This document shows, piece by piece, positions 50,301 through 61,840 of a stretch of DNA of 64,000 bases; the first letter of the stretch is position 1, and every line of letters begins with the position of its first letter. This stretch comes from Telmatactis stephensoni (Eukaryota > Cnidaria > Anthozoa > Actiniaria > Isophelliidae), in assembly GCA_029948255.1 (NCBI GenBank), contig JALIZF010001333.1:62001-126000 (forward strand), read 5' to 3'. The position numbers were made by a program, and so were the translations under genes. Under the pieces are notes generated by a model. It saw only the letters and a list, made by a program, of their open reading frames with translations. It did not search any database and was not told the DNA's origin.

Positions 50301-51604
50301 CATGAGAGAAGAATGTTACCCTTAGATATCCTTTGGGTGTTTTATAGTTTATGGGTCAAAAAATAGCTTCCTCCTAAATTCAATGTATATTCCTTTAATG
50401 TAAGTATGGGCCCTGAGAAAGTCCTTCAATGGGTATCCTGTGGTAGCAGGAGAAGAGGGAAAACTGGAAATGTAAGAGAGGAAGACTGGAACGAGAGAGA
50501 GGGCCGGAAAAGATGATGAACTGAAACCGCGGTAAAGCGACTGCGCATGAGCGAGTTTTCCGGGGCTTACGCACGTCCGCATTTTGACCAAAGGAATCCC
50601 AAGCAATACTTTTAGAAATTTTATCAATCAATTTTTTCTTTGAGCTTAATTTTGAGTATTGGTTCATAAAGGAAATACTTGGTGCAAAAGGCAGGCGACA
50701 GAATATTATCCTTGGCCTCTGTTCCTTAGTTTACGCCGCAAAGTGCACGGCCGAACGTTTTTATCGGAATCGTTTCATAGGTCGCGCATGCGTGGAACAT
50801 TCTGCCGCGATATCTGATGAACTCCTTCTGTTTTTCTCTCCTCCTTCCGTCTCGGCGATTTGCATCCCTATTGCCACAGGACACCCAAGAATTTCCCTAG
50901 AAGACTAAGAAAGTTGTTTGTTTTTACCAGACAAAACCTTTTTCGTGAATCCCCCAATCAATATTTTTCTGAAAGCTTGCTGAAAACGGAATAGATCGTC
51001 ATCTTTATTTGTATCTATAGAGTATTTCAAAAAATGCATGAAGAGGAATTGAACGCTAATTGCGTCTAGGACTGGAAATGACGCAGCAACGATATGGACT
51101 CTGCTCGTTCGCTGAGCTAACAGCAAACAAGAACAAAAACTGAGTGTTTGGTACGATTATACTCAAGGGGTTCTTATCGGCTAAAAACAACATCAAACCA
51201 ATATGGCAACCTGACACAAGGAAAATGGAGAACATGTAATGATCTGACATTCTATTTGATAAAAACTCTAACATATTTTTTCTAACATTATTTTTTTGTA
51301 GAGAGGCGGCATAAAATTCCGTTCACACAGATTCCCAGCAATGAATTTAAAAATGAGACGTCCCTCGGAAGACCACTATTATGATGCTCAGGAGCAACAA
51401 ACGGAACTAGAAACGGACTTTCTGGACAATGCTGAGAAAAACAAATTTCCAGCGGAGAAGACCAAGAAAACTGGCTGTGTAAACAAACAGTCTTTAAAAA
51501 AATGTGCTAAAACCATCGATAAATGTTCACGATTCCTCTTCCCCTTTGGCTTTCTAATTTACAACATCGTATATTGGAGTTATTACCAATCAGAGCACCC
51601 GTAA
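41359..51604 (+). CDS. Gene C: diverged Cys-loop channel subunit with a cation-type (GER) filter, 432 aa, 8 coding exons
   Basis: Third copy. Exons: 41359-41426, 43101-43186, 44466-44533, 45066-45286, 46398-46480, 47676-47804, 48880-49220, 51302-51604 (stop TAA), 433 codons, all in phase. Signal peptide is WFMALLFVLLTQ-type. Exon 2 carries GYDKDVRPFFG, the usual N-terminal helix end of the family. Loop D Arg83; Cys-loop Cys155-Cys169; pre-M2 filter Gly264-Glu265-Arg266, then LSLGITN; M4 is FLFPFGFLIYNIVYW followed by a short tail. Glutamate at -1' is the nicotinic/5-HT3 signature, while the LGIT core and the PKVSY M2-M3 loop are GABA/Gly-like. Intron 7 starts with GCAAGT (GC-AG). Exon 6 uses a weak donor (GTGCAT) but keeps phase. 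Sequons NHT and NHS. Exon 2 is the least conserved and least certain internal exon. Confidence 0.88.
42293..42391. repeat. 34-bp tandem repeat, three copies, gene C intron 1
   Basis: CAGTTACAAGGCAGATAGAA plus AATAACGAAATTTGA recurs with a period of 34 at 42293, 42327 and 42361. Confidence 0.9.
42757..42859. repeat. Strong hairpin, gene C intron 1
   Basis: AGGATATGGGGAATTATTAA and TGTGTTATCTGCC are complemented after a short CTTCGGCTT-containing loop. Fold-back element or old MITE. Confidence 0.85.
43300..43660. repeat. Degenerate tandem repeats in gene C intron 2
   Basis: Units containing AAGCAAAATTTCCAGGGAAA, a CTCGGGTTTACTCC-like stretch and GGCAAGTCTCG recur near 43330, 43480 and 43590. 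Within the first, CCCAGCTTCTCCCTCT is repeated three times (43391-43437). Confidence 0.65.
44042..44168. repeat. Hairpin element related to 20903-21063, gene C intron 2
   Basis: CAGGAGAGTGAATTGAACAA and CATGGCAGCCATGTT fold on AACATGGCTGCCGTGTCTTT and ATTCACTCTCCTG. The left end ATTCTTGGATTGCAATCATT matches the other copy. Confidence 0.8.
45964..46212 (+). repeat. GACGACTTTC MITE, copy 3, gene C intron 4
   Basis: ATAGACGACTTTCAAAAATG and its complement at the right end; interior ACAAGGCCTTTGTGGCCTCG matches copies in gene A. Confidence 0.9.
46503..46652. repeat. GAGCAG-ended MITE, copy 6, gene C intron 5
   Basis: TAGAGCAGTTTTCGTATGAG to CACAGTCATACGAATTCTA, 22 bases after the exon 5 donor. 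CCGTGCCGTG-type interior. Confidence 0.85.
47322..47573. repeat. CAAGAGACCATAA inverted-repeat MITE, copy 2, gene C intron 5
   Basis: Same ends and interior order as 23595-23885. It opens an apparent 168-codon frame that runs into exon 6 of gene C; that ORF is a chance fusion. Confidence 0.85.
47857..48102. repeat. Inverted-repeat MITE, gene C intron 6
   Basis: AGAGAGATTAACCATCACGT is complemented by ACGTGATGCTTAATCTCTCT, with ACGTGACCT/AGGTCACGT as inner arms. Confidence 0.85.
48258..48498. repeat. Inverted-repeat MITE, gene C intron 6
   Basis: CCACAGTGTACACTCCAAGA and GCAAAGGATTTTGGTAGTTT have full complements at the right end; arms exceed 40 bp. Confidence 0.9.
48551..48712 (+). mobile_element. 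TTTAC-tailed SINE, internally deleted, gene C intron 6
   Basis: GGAGCAAGGATGGCACAGTC, then directly the 3' body CACGAGCTATCGACGTGAAA and a long TTTAC tail (about ten units). B box region deleted relative to 30775. Confidence 0.85.
49221..49226 (+). other. GC splice donor of gene C intron 7
   Basis: The M1-M3 exon ends at 49220 and the intron starts GCAAGT. Phase 0 matches the acceptor at 51301. Reading through meets TAG at 49239-49241, and the nearest GT donors break the frame. Confidence 0.75.
49548..49783. repeat. Inverted-repeat MITE, gene C intron 7
   Basis: GCATTCACACCAACCAGTTA and AACTAGTTTAA are mirrored by AACTAGTTTAGTTGGTGTTA then ATGC. Confidence 0.8.
49950..50001 (+). repeat. Retroelement tail with (ATT)n and (ATTT)n
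   Basis: GAGACTTTAATAAAGTTATT is followed by ATT then ATTT units; same tail form as 31440. Confidence 0.6.
50522..50810. repeat. Interspersed repeat CCGCGG...GCATGCGTGG, copy 2, gene C intron 7
   Basis: Collinear with 25021-25345: CCGCGGTAAAGCGACTGCGC, GAATCCCAAGCAATACTTTT, TACTTGGTGCAAAAGGCAGG and GTCGCGCATGCGTGG. Confidence 0.7.
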
Positions 51605-51671
51605 CAATTGCTGTAAAGTCGATTACGTGACAGTAGCCATGTTGACAGACTAAACGTACGACTCAGTTTCT

Positions 51672-51842
51672 CAGGGGCGGATCCAGGGGGGGTGTCCATA
51701 GGTGCACCGGACATCCCCCTAGCGCCGTACGAGATGACATCATCAGATTCCATTGTTAGGAGGCCGCCATCTTGAATGGGACGTCATCTCTCAAGAGCCC
51801 TATTTGGGACACCCCCTTTGCAAAATCCTGTATCCGCCCCTG
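51672..51842. repeat. CAGGGGCGGATCC-ended MITE, copy 2
   Basis: CAGGGGCGGATCCAGG at the left and GTATCCGCCCCTG at the right, with GGGTGTCC/GGACACCCC inner arms and GATGACATC/GACGTCATC. Begins 67 bases after the gene C stop, so may lie in its 3' UTR. Confidence 0.85.
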
Positions 51843-52098
51843 TTTCTCCTGTGGATTGGGATTCTTTATAAAGTAAAATCATGATTTTATTGTTCCTTCA
51901 ATCCAAGATGGGTGCTTTAAGTATTTATCATTATCTCAAAAATGATAAATATATTGATATTGAAGTCGAATTTGCAAGGTAGAAGGCATTTTCGGCTCTT
52001 TGCGTTGCATGCTGGTCTACACAGAACCGTTAATCAGCTAGTGGGGAGCATTATGCAGCTGCCGTCAGCTATCAAAATTAAAGTCTTTAGAAGGGAAC

Positions 52099-52494
52099 CC
52101 CGGGGGAACTCCATTGTAAATGGATCGGTATGCTCGTCGGAAATTTTAATGAATACCCCTAAAAGGTACCGGAAGTCTTTTAAGAAGGGCGTGGCTGGAC
52201 GATTTTTTACCCCTAAGAGATACAAGCGATAACAAGCTAAATGAACATTATTATGATGAACATAAAATTCAGGAACGGTCGACACGCTTTTGTTGGGCAA
52301 ATTTCTTCCATTTGAGAACAAGATAATAAGCGATAGGCTCTTTTGATACCCTGAGAGACCAGGAAATGCTAAAACTCTAAACTTCAATTTTAACACCCTA
52401 AAAGATACCATATCGCTGATTTTTACCCCTAAGAGATACGACGAACATACCAGATCCTTTTACAATGGAGTCCCCCCCCCCCCCCCCCCCCGGG
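52099..52494 (+). repeat. GTACC-motif MITE, 396 bp, older copy with 8-bp target duplication
   Basis: C/G-run ends, ATGCTCGTCGG and CGACGAACAT arms and four CCCTAAAAGGTACC-like motifs. Flanked by AAGGGAAC at 52091-52098 and 52495-52502. Confidence 0.85.
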
Positions 52495-52716
52495 AAGGGA
52501 ACTAAAGCATCAAATAACTTTTTCGTCTTGAATCACAGGTTTGTGATTTTTTTGTAACAAAAGAAAATGAAATTAACATTTCGCTACTCGAATCAGCAGT
52601 CATATAAAGAAATAAGGAAAGTATATATATATATGTAGACAGAATTTTTGAATAACGTGCGTATTGGTATGGCCAAGAGAAAATAAGTTAAGTCCTTTTG
52701 TAACCATCGTAGGCGC

Positions 52717-52836
52717 TGTTTGATGCTATATATTTTAACTGTTTTTTACGGATTGGTCAGATCATTTCAGGAGAAGTGTTTGATGCTATATATTTTAACT
52801 GTTTTTTACGGATTGGTCAGATCATTTCAGGAGAAG
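52717..52836. repeat. Perfect 60-bp tandem duplication
   Basis: TGTTTGATGCTATATATTTT and the next 40 bases occur twice with no mismatch at 52717-52776 and 52777-52836. Confidence 0.95.
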
Positions 52837-53072
52837 TGCCATAGCTTAATCTTGATGACAAATATAGCAGTATGATGGTGGACAGAGACAGTGATTTTTT
52901 TTATATTTTCTTATTTGACTCCGCGTTTTAAGTCTCAAAATGCAAATAACATGACGTAAAACAAGGCATCATTTATTACACAAAAACGAGTCAATTGAAA
53001 ATACTAGAATTTTTTTCATTTGTAAATCATTTTCTTAGTGAAAACCTACAGTTTAGCAAAAGGTATGGTTAT

Positions 53073-53275
53073 TAGACTGCGAGCAGTCCCACTTTTCCCT
53101 CCAGATTCAGTAAAGACGAGTTTTTAGACGAGTTAAGGAGGGGAGAAAGGAGAGGGACCCTACTTTTCCTCTCCCTTCTCCCCTCCTTAACTAGTCCAAA
53201 TTGCCGCTCGTCCGCGTATTCTAAAAACTCGTCTTTACTGAATCTGGAGGGAAAAGTGGAACTGCTCGATGTCTA
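53073..53275. repeat. Inverted-repeat MITE with GA/TC-rich stem
   Basis: TAGACTGCGAGCAGTCCCAC and CCAGATTCAGTAAAGACGAG are complemented at the right end. A second nested stem, TTAAGGAGGGGAGAA/TTCTCCCCTCCTTAA, forms the centre. Confidence 0.9.
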
Positions 53276-54057
53276 TTTGGTTATCTAATTGGAGAACACT
53301 TGTTCTTTAGAAAGCCACAAGAGGTTACAGCAAATTCCTTAAATTACGTCATCTCATTTGCATTTAGAGATTTAAAACTGATATCTTGGGAAATATGGAT
53401 TCAAATCAGAAAATTTTAAAATATTGTCACTTAAAAAGATTTGATTTCAGCGTAAAACAATTTCCTTTCTAGGGACTTTGGGGTCGTTTTTAACTAGGTT
53501 TTGAAATGAGAACGGCAGGTATGGCGTCTAGGCATAACTAGGCAAAAGATTGATATCATATTCGTACGTATATTTATAAGGGTTTTTGTATTCCTTTTGT
53601 TTTCATTTGTATTGTGAAACCTTGTAATGTTTGACAACTTATTTTACTTTCGTTAAGTTACCATTAATTATGTAATTTAAATTAAAGGAGCACTTGGTCA
53701 AATCAATGAAAATTGAAACTGATGACTTGAAACTCAGTGAGACCTATGTACACGGTGCCAATAATCACCACGAAGCAATATTTTCTTCACATCCGAAAGA
53801 AACGGATAAAATTGTCATGCAAGGTTTTTAGCATCTAAATTGTAAGTGACGTCATTATGACGTCGATTACTCAACCCTATTGTTCTTTTAGGTTTTAAAC
53901 CAAAATTTCTCTGTGATAAAAAGCTTGAAGTGTAGATTTTAACTATGTTAATCTTCATATAGAAATAATCAGTTTCCATGCAATTTTCACCGATTTTCAT
54001 CCAAGTGGGCCTTTAAGCCACATTCCAGAAACCACATACGCAGACCTAGTAACGCCA

Positions 54058-54298
54058 CTAAGGCCAAGTTCAGACGTCGAACTTTTGCCGTATCGAATCT
54101 AATAGATGCATTTTGTAAATGAGAAGTGCGGCGTCTGGACCTATTGTGTTTGACAGGTTTGATTAAGTACTAAATTGAAAAATTCAGTTTAAATCAAATT
54201 TGTCAAATACAATAGGTTCAGAAGCCGCACTTCTCATCTACAAATTGCATATATTAGATTCGACTCGGCAAAAGTTCGACGTCTGAACTGGGCCTAAG
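54058..54298. repeat. Inverted-repeat MITE, arms about 100 bp
   Basis: CTAAGGCCAAGTTCAGACGT to CTGAACTGGGCCTAAG; the arms pair nearly to the centre (GAGAAGTGCGGC with GCCGCACTTCTC). Confidence 0.95.
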
Positions 54299-57200
54299 AT
54301 CATGTATTTAGCAGTTCTTGTCTTTTCACACCGTTGTGAAAAATGCATTAGTGAGTCTGCGTATATCGCTCGTGAAAACCAGTCATAAAAGCAATTTGGG
54401 TATGAAATAAAGAATTGTCGTCTTTGTTACTGGAGTTTATCAGTTTATGTTATCAATTGCCTGCCTCATTATTAGCTTGCTATTCTGGCGGTTAAGGGGA
54501 TTGGGGAGGAGAGAGGAAAAGGGGGGAAGGGGAGGGTGAGGTAAAAGGAGAAGAGAAACCATCTGCCGTAGACTATGTTTTTTTAGGTTTGCCTATCCGC
54601 TAGAAGACGGGAAATCTGACTGGCTGAGAATAAAGGACGGGAATCTGATTGGCTAAGAATCGATCACTCGGATCAACGCACTGTTTTAAAATTTGTCCCG
54701 GGTCACGGGTAAATTGTCGCGGTTACAAAAAATGTCGCGGGTTCGAAAAAGATAAAAATAAAATCCTCAAGTTTTTGTTTGTATCGAAAAGTTCATTAAA
54801 GTTTCATTAAAAATAAAGTCCATTAAAGGGGAAGGAGGGGATGGGGAGGGGGACTAGGGAGAAGGGGAGGAAAGGGAATAAACACATGTGGGGTAAATTA
54901 AGAAGGAGTAAAGGCATGCTTCTCCACGTCGAGCAGACGCCAACTAGCTTGGAATTTCGCTCAAAATTCGCCATATTTTCAAATTTCGGACACATCTACC
55001 TAACGAAGGCCAAAGATCGATTATCGAACTACATCCTAGAGAGTTTGATCCAAGCGAAATAAGTTCTTCAAAATTTACGCAAAATAAAGCATGGTACAGT
55101 ACAGTATTTTTCGTTGAAACCATTGTAAATAAGGACAAAATAAAGAAATACATAACATGAATAAATTGAATTAGTTTAATCTTATCAATATATTTATTTT
55201 ATTTTATAAATGGTTATTAAGTAGTTCGATCGTCTAGATGGCTTGTTTTGGTCGTTCTGATGTCTTATTCCGGTGGTTCCGGTTGTTCCGGTCGTTTCGT
55301 TCCGATGGTTCCGTTTCAGTGTTCCTGGTTTTACCACATGCCGTCTTAGATGGATGCTTCTTTGGTAATGTTTTCGAAAGAGTGCACGCATTATATCCGC
55401 GAAATAGTTACTGTTAAGAACAAAATAGTATTTAGTTACCAACTGAATAAAATGATCAGTGCACAATTTAGAACAACATAGTTTAATTACAAACTAACAA
55501 TTAGTGAATAAGTTTTTCTTTCTATTTCACGGATATGCACTCTATCCAATATTTTTTAAGAACTCTGAAATTTGACACTTGAAATTTGAAAAATTCATTA
55601 TCTTTGTCCGAAGCAGGACGCCCTTTCCGTGACCGTACGGAGGAGCGTTGCGTGACATAAAACAGTTGTTGTGCGACATGAAACCAAGTAAACAGGACAT
55701 CTTTGTTAATTAGAATGTTTGAAAGGTCCCAAAACGTATATCGGCAACAAATGAAATATGACCTGTTAACCATGTCTCAATAGTATTTAGTTAATCAATT
55801 TTGAAATTTCGGAGATAATAAATGCGAAGGGCCTCGAACCAGTCTCTCAAGAAAGATTGTTATCGATCGATACGTGACGTCACGCAGTAAACAAATTAAG
55901 TTCCTCAATCTGTTTTTAATTGATCACAAAACCGTTTCAACTGAGGAACCACAACCTTCAGTCATTCTGATTCTACCTGAATTGGGTTGGTAGATAGTAC
56001 TAGAAAACCACATCACAACGCAACTAGAGTCCAATAGTCGAGCTCGACCAAACATTTCTTTCTTTCACTACACGGATAGACCTATAGTCAGGTTCATAGA
56101 GCATAGGTTGTGCTAATAATACGGTGTATTACAATGACTGAAATGAAACAAAATCCTCGATAAATCGCCGTGAAAGTTCTATATTTATTGGCTCAGGAGT
56201 GGGCTATAAACTCAGTCGCAACCGGATGACGCGAATGACTGCGATCGAGTTTCAGTGTTTGTCGATATTCGTTCGTGGCAACTCTATTCGTGGCAATTAC
56301 ATCAAGCTGGTTTGAAATGGAGTTAGAACTCTAGTTGAACCTTTTCGTTAGATCTCAGTTGTAGAGCATCACATCAATTAAACCAAAGCATACGTTTCTA
56401 TTTTTACAGGACACTCTTTTGGATCGATCAAAGAAAAAATTAAACAAACAGTTCTTTCGCTTGCTCCCCTCGGTCCCCCTCGACCAAACTATATAAATCG
56501 ACTGGGTTCATTCGACCACAAAATACAAAGCCTCAATTTCATGTAAAATCTGACTTGTTTGTGTGGGTTCTGTTTGCTTGTTTCCTTTCAAAGCACGTGA
56601 TTATATACGTTCTTACTGATAAACGGACTGGCACAGAGGAATAAATCTAAATAAAATAAACCATAAAATTAAAATTTTCTTTTAGTAAGAATCTTACCAA
56701 ACATGGCAAAAATTGTTGGCATTTCAAGGTTTCATTGTTTATTCGTCAGAACGGCTTGAATATAGGTGAGGCAATATTCAAATTACTTCGACACTTCTAG
56801 TAGCGTAAAATCCTATTGGCTTCCGTTTTTACAGTCAACCAGTCATAACACTCGTAAAGAAAAGGTATTGTTTGTTTGAATGATTGATTGACAGGAGATG
56901 ACCGCTGAACATATTGAATTGCAAATTCGCATGCGTATTAGCTTGTAAACTCGGAGGTTCTTTGAAGGAATTGTAATCCTTAAAATACTGCTTGAATATC
57001 ACGAATTGAAAGTACCGGAATAGTCTTACAAGGAGGGCTGGAATCAAGACCAGAGTCAGTCATAATCACGGTCAGAAAGTGAAACATTACTTCCAAGTTT
57101 TAATGAAAGCACGAGCAAGCAAGCGTGACGCTATTGGCCTCAAAGAACCATTCTTCTCCTTGGTGTAGCTGTTGCTGTAGACAAAACTTACAAGTAATAG

Positions 57201-58892
57201 AGTCAATTACAAACTCTAGAATACAACAGCAGAAAAGGAAATCATCTACTGGATTCATTCTTTATATTTGAAGCTACAAAAAGCTTCAAGACGTGGTTTG
57301 AAGTCTAATGTTTTGGTACGGTACTTCGAGTTTGTAGGGTCAACATGAGCTCGGCCAGTTTCACCAAAGGAAACGGTAGCTTTGACAAGATAATTGAAGG
57401 CGAAAGCAAAGCTCGGTGAGTTACTAGAATGCACTGTTAATTTATACATTTATTTAAATATTTAAGTTTGCTTCTAGATATTTTTTGCCGTTTGAAAGTA
57501 ATTCAATTGGTAAAATTTTACTGAAGTTTGGAGACGAAAAATCCAGAAAAACTGAAAAGTTTGTTAATAGTTTTACAATTTTTTGTGTGTGGAAATTTCA
57601 ATGAAATTTTTCATATAGGTGAACATTTATTTTTATTATAATTAAGCTTCAATGATCCATGACAAATTATTTGGATTCCCTTTGCCTGAGATTCAAATTT
57701 GGTGATTGTTTATATTTCTTACTCGCATGTAGCTTTGGTGTCGAGAAACCTGGTATGACCGTGATTCTATCCAATCTAAATTACATAATGTTCTTTGGTT
57801 CAATGATATTGCGATAATTATATACTTTAAGTGATTTATTTTCTCGATTTATTTACTGTTTTGTGTTCATTTTGCAAACATTGCCCAACAAGCCCAAACA
57901 CCCCATAATATTCTTTGCACATGCGCTAAAAGGTCATTGTGATTAGAGAGGGGGACTGGTAATGGTGTTTAATATAATAGAACGAAGTCAACTAAAAATA
58001 GCGCAGCTGCTAAAGCAACTAAAGCTCCCTTGTGGGTTTAACTTAACTTCTTACTACGGTAATTGAACTAATTTAATATTAATGCAATAATTATTTTCAA
58101 GGAAGTTTTTCGAAATGAATTACAACTCATTCAACTCAGATCTCGCTGTCTTTGAAAAGAAACTTATCTGTTACAGCTCGTGAAAGAGTTATCGGGTTTG
58201 GAAAAAATTACTGGAAAGTGGTTGTATAAGTGTTTCTTTACGTTTCTGTGTTCCGAAGAACCATCTTTTTTAATTTCGGTATCTTAGCAATATTGAATAA
58301 ATTTAGTTGTCACATTGGGTAATTTTAATAACTAAAGCGTCCAATAAGAAACCAGGGCTGAGAAACCATAGAAGACAGTGATCTACGGGGAGCTTGATGA
58401 ATTGATTTGAAGTACATAAATTGTCGCTGTCACGGGAAAAATCATACAGAGTGTAAATTAAGAAATTGTTTTCATAAGATTATATACTGTCAGTTATTTA
58501 TTTATTCACAAACCTTCCACTTTCACCAGAATAATAATAAGAGATAAAAACAAAGAGTAAACTGTAAGGGTAATATAATTTTTCTTTTTCGTTATTATAT
58601 CGAAAGATTGGGAATCATCTTTCAATGAATATACACATATTTCTTTCGTATGGAAATGTTATTGGCTAAGTATTGAAACCAACCATTTGTAGTTTCAGTG
58701 ATAATGATTCGTTCACGAATTTCTTGATACATACACTGTAGCCTCCCGTTGCTAGGCATCCAAACGATAAGGAAAACTAGCCAAAATAACGTGTCTTTGG
58801 ATCTCCGGTCTTATCAAGCGTGCGAAATAGAAAAATCGTACAATTACAAATTTTTCCGTACGTACGTACGTATAAAAACGCTACGTCTCTGA

Positions 58893-59026
58893 TAGAGCGT
58901 TTTTCGTATGACTGTGGAAGCGGGTATGGGCACGGAACGTACATAGCCGTAATGTTTTATACGTCACGCCACTGACACGTTCATAACACGGCGCGGTCCG
59001 TTCGCACTCATACGAAAACTGCTCTA
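58893..59026. repeat. GAGCAG-ended MITE, copy 7 (short, diverged)
   Basis: TAGAGCGTTTTTCGTATGAC to CACTCATACGAAAACTGCTC, interior reduced. Confidence 0.75.
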
Positions 59027-59565
59027 ATGATCCACTGCTTGTATTCAATTAAGAAAAAAACAATTTTCCGTGTTCTTAAAGCGAAACTCTGGCGACTCTA
59101 GGGGAGGGGGGTGGGGACTGAAAGACGGGAAAGAAGTGCCTGCAACGAAACCCTCGTTTTTCTCATTACACCCGTTATTATTTGTTCACATTGTGAAGTG
59201 TGAAAATATGCTACTACCGGAAACTTGACGCTTATTGAAAACCAAGGGTTTCGTTGTAAGCGCTTCTTTCCCAGTAATACACTACGGTCGGAAGGAAGCA
59301 ATGCCACAGGCGACAAGTAGAACAAAAAGACATTGTTCAGAGTAATCTACATCTTCTTTGTTTTTGTCGTTTTAACAAATCGCGAGCTTCGTTCCCTTCT
59401 TTCCCCCTCTTCTCCTCACCCCTTCTCCCCTAGAGGCGTCAGCTACGCAGGCCATTAAAGCGAAACAATGATTCGAAAGATAAACACGAGTCCAATGGCG
59501 TGAACTTTGCACTCTCTCTCTCTCTCTCCTTCTATGCTCCGGTATTTTAAGCTTAAAACCGTAAG

Positions 59566-59690
59566 TACTTCATGGCTGAATGCCATATAGTCGTCTTCCT
59601 ATAGTCGTCAATATTTCCCTAAACCTAACGCCAATATTTACCCTAAACCTAACCTAAGAGCTACTATGTGGACATTCAGCCATGAAGTAT
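59566..59690. repeat. Inverted repeat enclosing CCTAAACCTAAC units
   Basis: TACTTCATGGCTGAATG and its complement CATTCAGCCATGAAGTA bound a centre with CCCTAAACCTAACG and CCCTAAACCTAACC. Confidence 0.75.
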
Positions 59691-60889
59691 AAACCCTTCA
59701 AACCAAACACGTAAGGCCACTGACGATCAAACTATAACCGGACCTCTCGCTTTCCCATTAGTACTTTAACTATCTAGTCCACAGTTGCTCACAACGGAGT
59801 GTCCTCTAAATGTGTTCCCCTTCACTTCAATGGAATTTATTATTTACACCCGAGGTACAGAGGTTAATCTCGCCACTTCTCGGTGAGGACCGACGGCCTG
59901 GGGTTGGATCGACATCTGCTAAATAGTTCCCTGTTCTCCAAATCCCAAAGAGGTTTCTTCGTAGCGTGAATTTTTAATTCAGGCGTGAAAGACCACAGGA
60001 AGCATTTTCGTGTCTCGTGATATCAAAGGAATTCAAGCTTTTCGGTAAACAGCGGGAAAACGTCATAATTGTTGAGAAAACAATATGTTATTAGAGGTCA
60101 CGAAATTAACACGAAAATATTAGATTTTAACTAAACAAGACGCAAATATGACCGTTTCCTGGACGGCCGACGGCCTGTGTGGAGCTGTAGCCGATTGAAC
60201 TGTGTCTTTGTGACCGTCTTTGTGACCGTGTTTCTTTCAGTGTCTTGTACGTGACGAAATGAAATTTATAAAAAGGCAATCTTTGTTTATATTCTCAGTA
60301 TTTGACCCTATCATTTACGAGTTAAATAACACTTTCGTAGAATGTACACAGAATTTACACTGTAAAGTACATTTTTTTCTAGCTATTTTGTAACAAACGG
60401 TTCTTATTCTCAGTTGGTGATTCCTTGCTAAATCCCCGCTCGATGTTAAAAAAAAAAATCAACATCACGAGTACTTCCAAACAAAAGACAACCGGAAATC
60501 GCGATTCAATTACCAACTGATCTAGAGCTTCACATGGTGGCATCTGAACGTCATCATTGCCTTGTTGCCAAGTAACGATTATGAGCATGCGTTGTAGCGA
60601 CCTTTCTGTCATTTTGTGTACGAAAAAAAAAGCACGCGCTGTAGCAGCCTTTTTGTCATTTTGTGTACTGAAGACGACGAAAGCCCTTTCCTTACCTCGA
60701 CGGGCGCATGCGCAGTCGAGGAAAAACTGCGTAAGGATTATATAGTGCAGTTGCACACGTGCATTATATTAAATTGTTTGCTCTTCGTGTTTTTATTTGT
60801 CTCGTCACGTAGTCGCGTGACGAGATTAAACTCGGCTGCGAAGGAGATAAAATTTCAGACCAACGTGTGGTTTTTCTCTCACTCAGGCC

Positions 60890-61326
60890 TTCGAGTGCCG
60901 AGGGGGTACTCAACCCCGTTTTGGATAGGGGTGTGCCGCCGGAGCTCTAGAAACCCGACCCTGTTTAAGACACTGAAAAGTGAATAAATCATACCCTGTT
61001 CAAGACAAATGAGAAAAAATCGACCCTATTTAAGATACGTAACAGGGTAGTCTCCTTATAATGAGACGAAAAATGGCTACGAAAGAGATAGCAGAGCCGT
61101 CAATTACGATATCTCGCACGGTGAGGCGCTTTTTGGAGTATTTTACACAAAAACTTGATATGGCTTGCGATCTCTTTTCAGAATTATAGATCCTGTTTAA
61201 GACAATTTTGGGTAAAATGTATACCCTGTTTAAGACAGCAGGACCAAAAACCATACCCTATCCAGCGGAACATACCCATATAGCAAATATATGGGAGTAA
61301 CCCCCCCCCCCCCCCCCCGGCTTCGA
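60890..61326 (-). repeat. C/G-run-ended element with TACCCTGTTTAAGACA motifs
   Basis: From GCCTTCGAGTGCCGAGGGGG to a run of about 18 C. Inside, ACCCTGTTTAAGACA or ACCCTGTTCAAGACA is repeated at least five times. Same design as the GTACC-motif elements but a different internal motif. Confidence 0.65.
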
Positions 61327-61676
61327 GTCTTGTTATTAGTCGAATTGCCGTACGTAAATTTAACGTAACGGTCATGTTGGCTTTCGTTTATTCTTATGCA
61401 ACAAAGTGCACAATAGAAAAACGTGGCGTCATATCATTGGCTCCGACTTTAGAATCACGAGGCAATCAACTCCGTGCGTTGGCTCAGACTTCCAAATTCC
61501 GAGGTAGACAGCTGATATAGCTGTCATCGATACCAAAAGTCACGATTTGTTTATATCACGTTGAAGCTGATGTAACCGAAAATTTGTAAAAGGTGTTTGG
61601 TTTGCAATGTGTTTTCTCTTCTCGGGATGTTCGTAATTTCAGTTGCTATTTAACCAAAGTACAAGCCAGGGGCGTA

Positions 61677-61840
61677 TCCAGAATATTTCAAAGGGGGGTC
61701 ACACTTTCCATTTTCCACCAAAGGGGGGTCACACTTCCAATTTCTCAATCTTTCTCCAGTCAGATTCTTTTATTTCTATCATCTTTTTGTTTTCAAAGGG
61801 GGGTCACGGGCACCCTGGGACCCCCCTGGATACGCCCCTG
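61677..61840. repeat. CAGGGGCGTATCC-ended MITE
   Basis: CAGGGGCGTATCCAG and CTGGATACGCCCCTG are perfect complements; inside, AAGGGGGGTCAC occurs three times. Confidence 0.9.

Noticed and set aside
60379..60987. Overlapping 123-125-codon ORFs on both strands
   Set aside because: No domain, no splice-supported extension, and they include a direct duplication and repeat sequence; likely chance.
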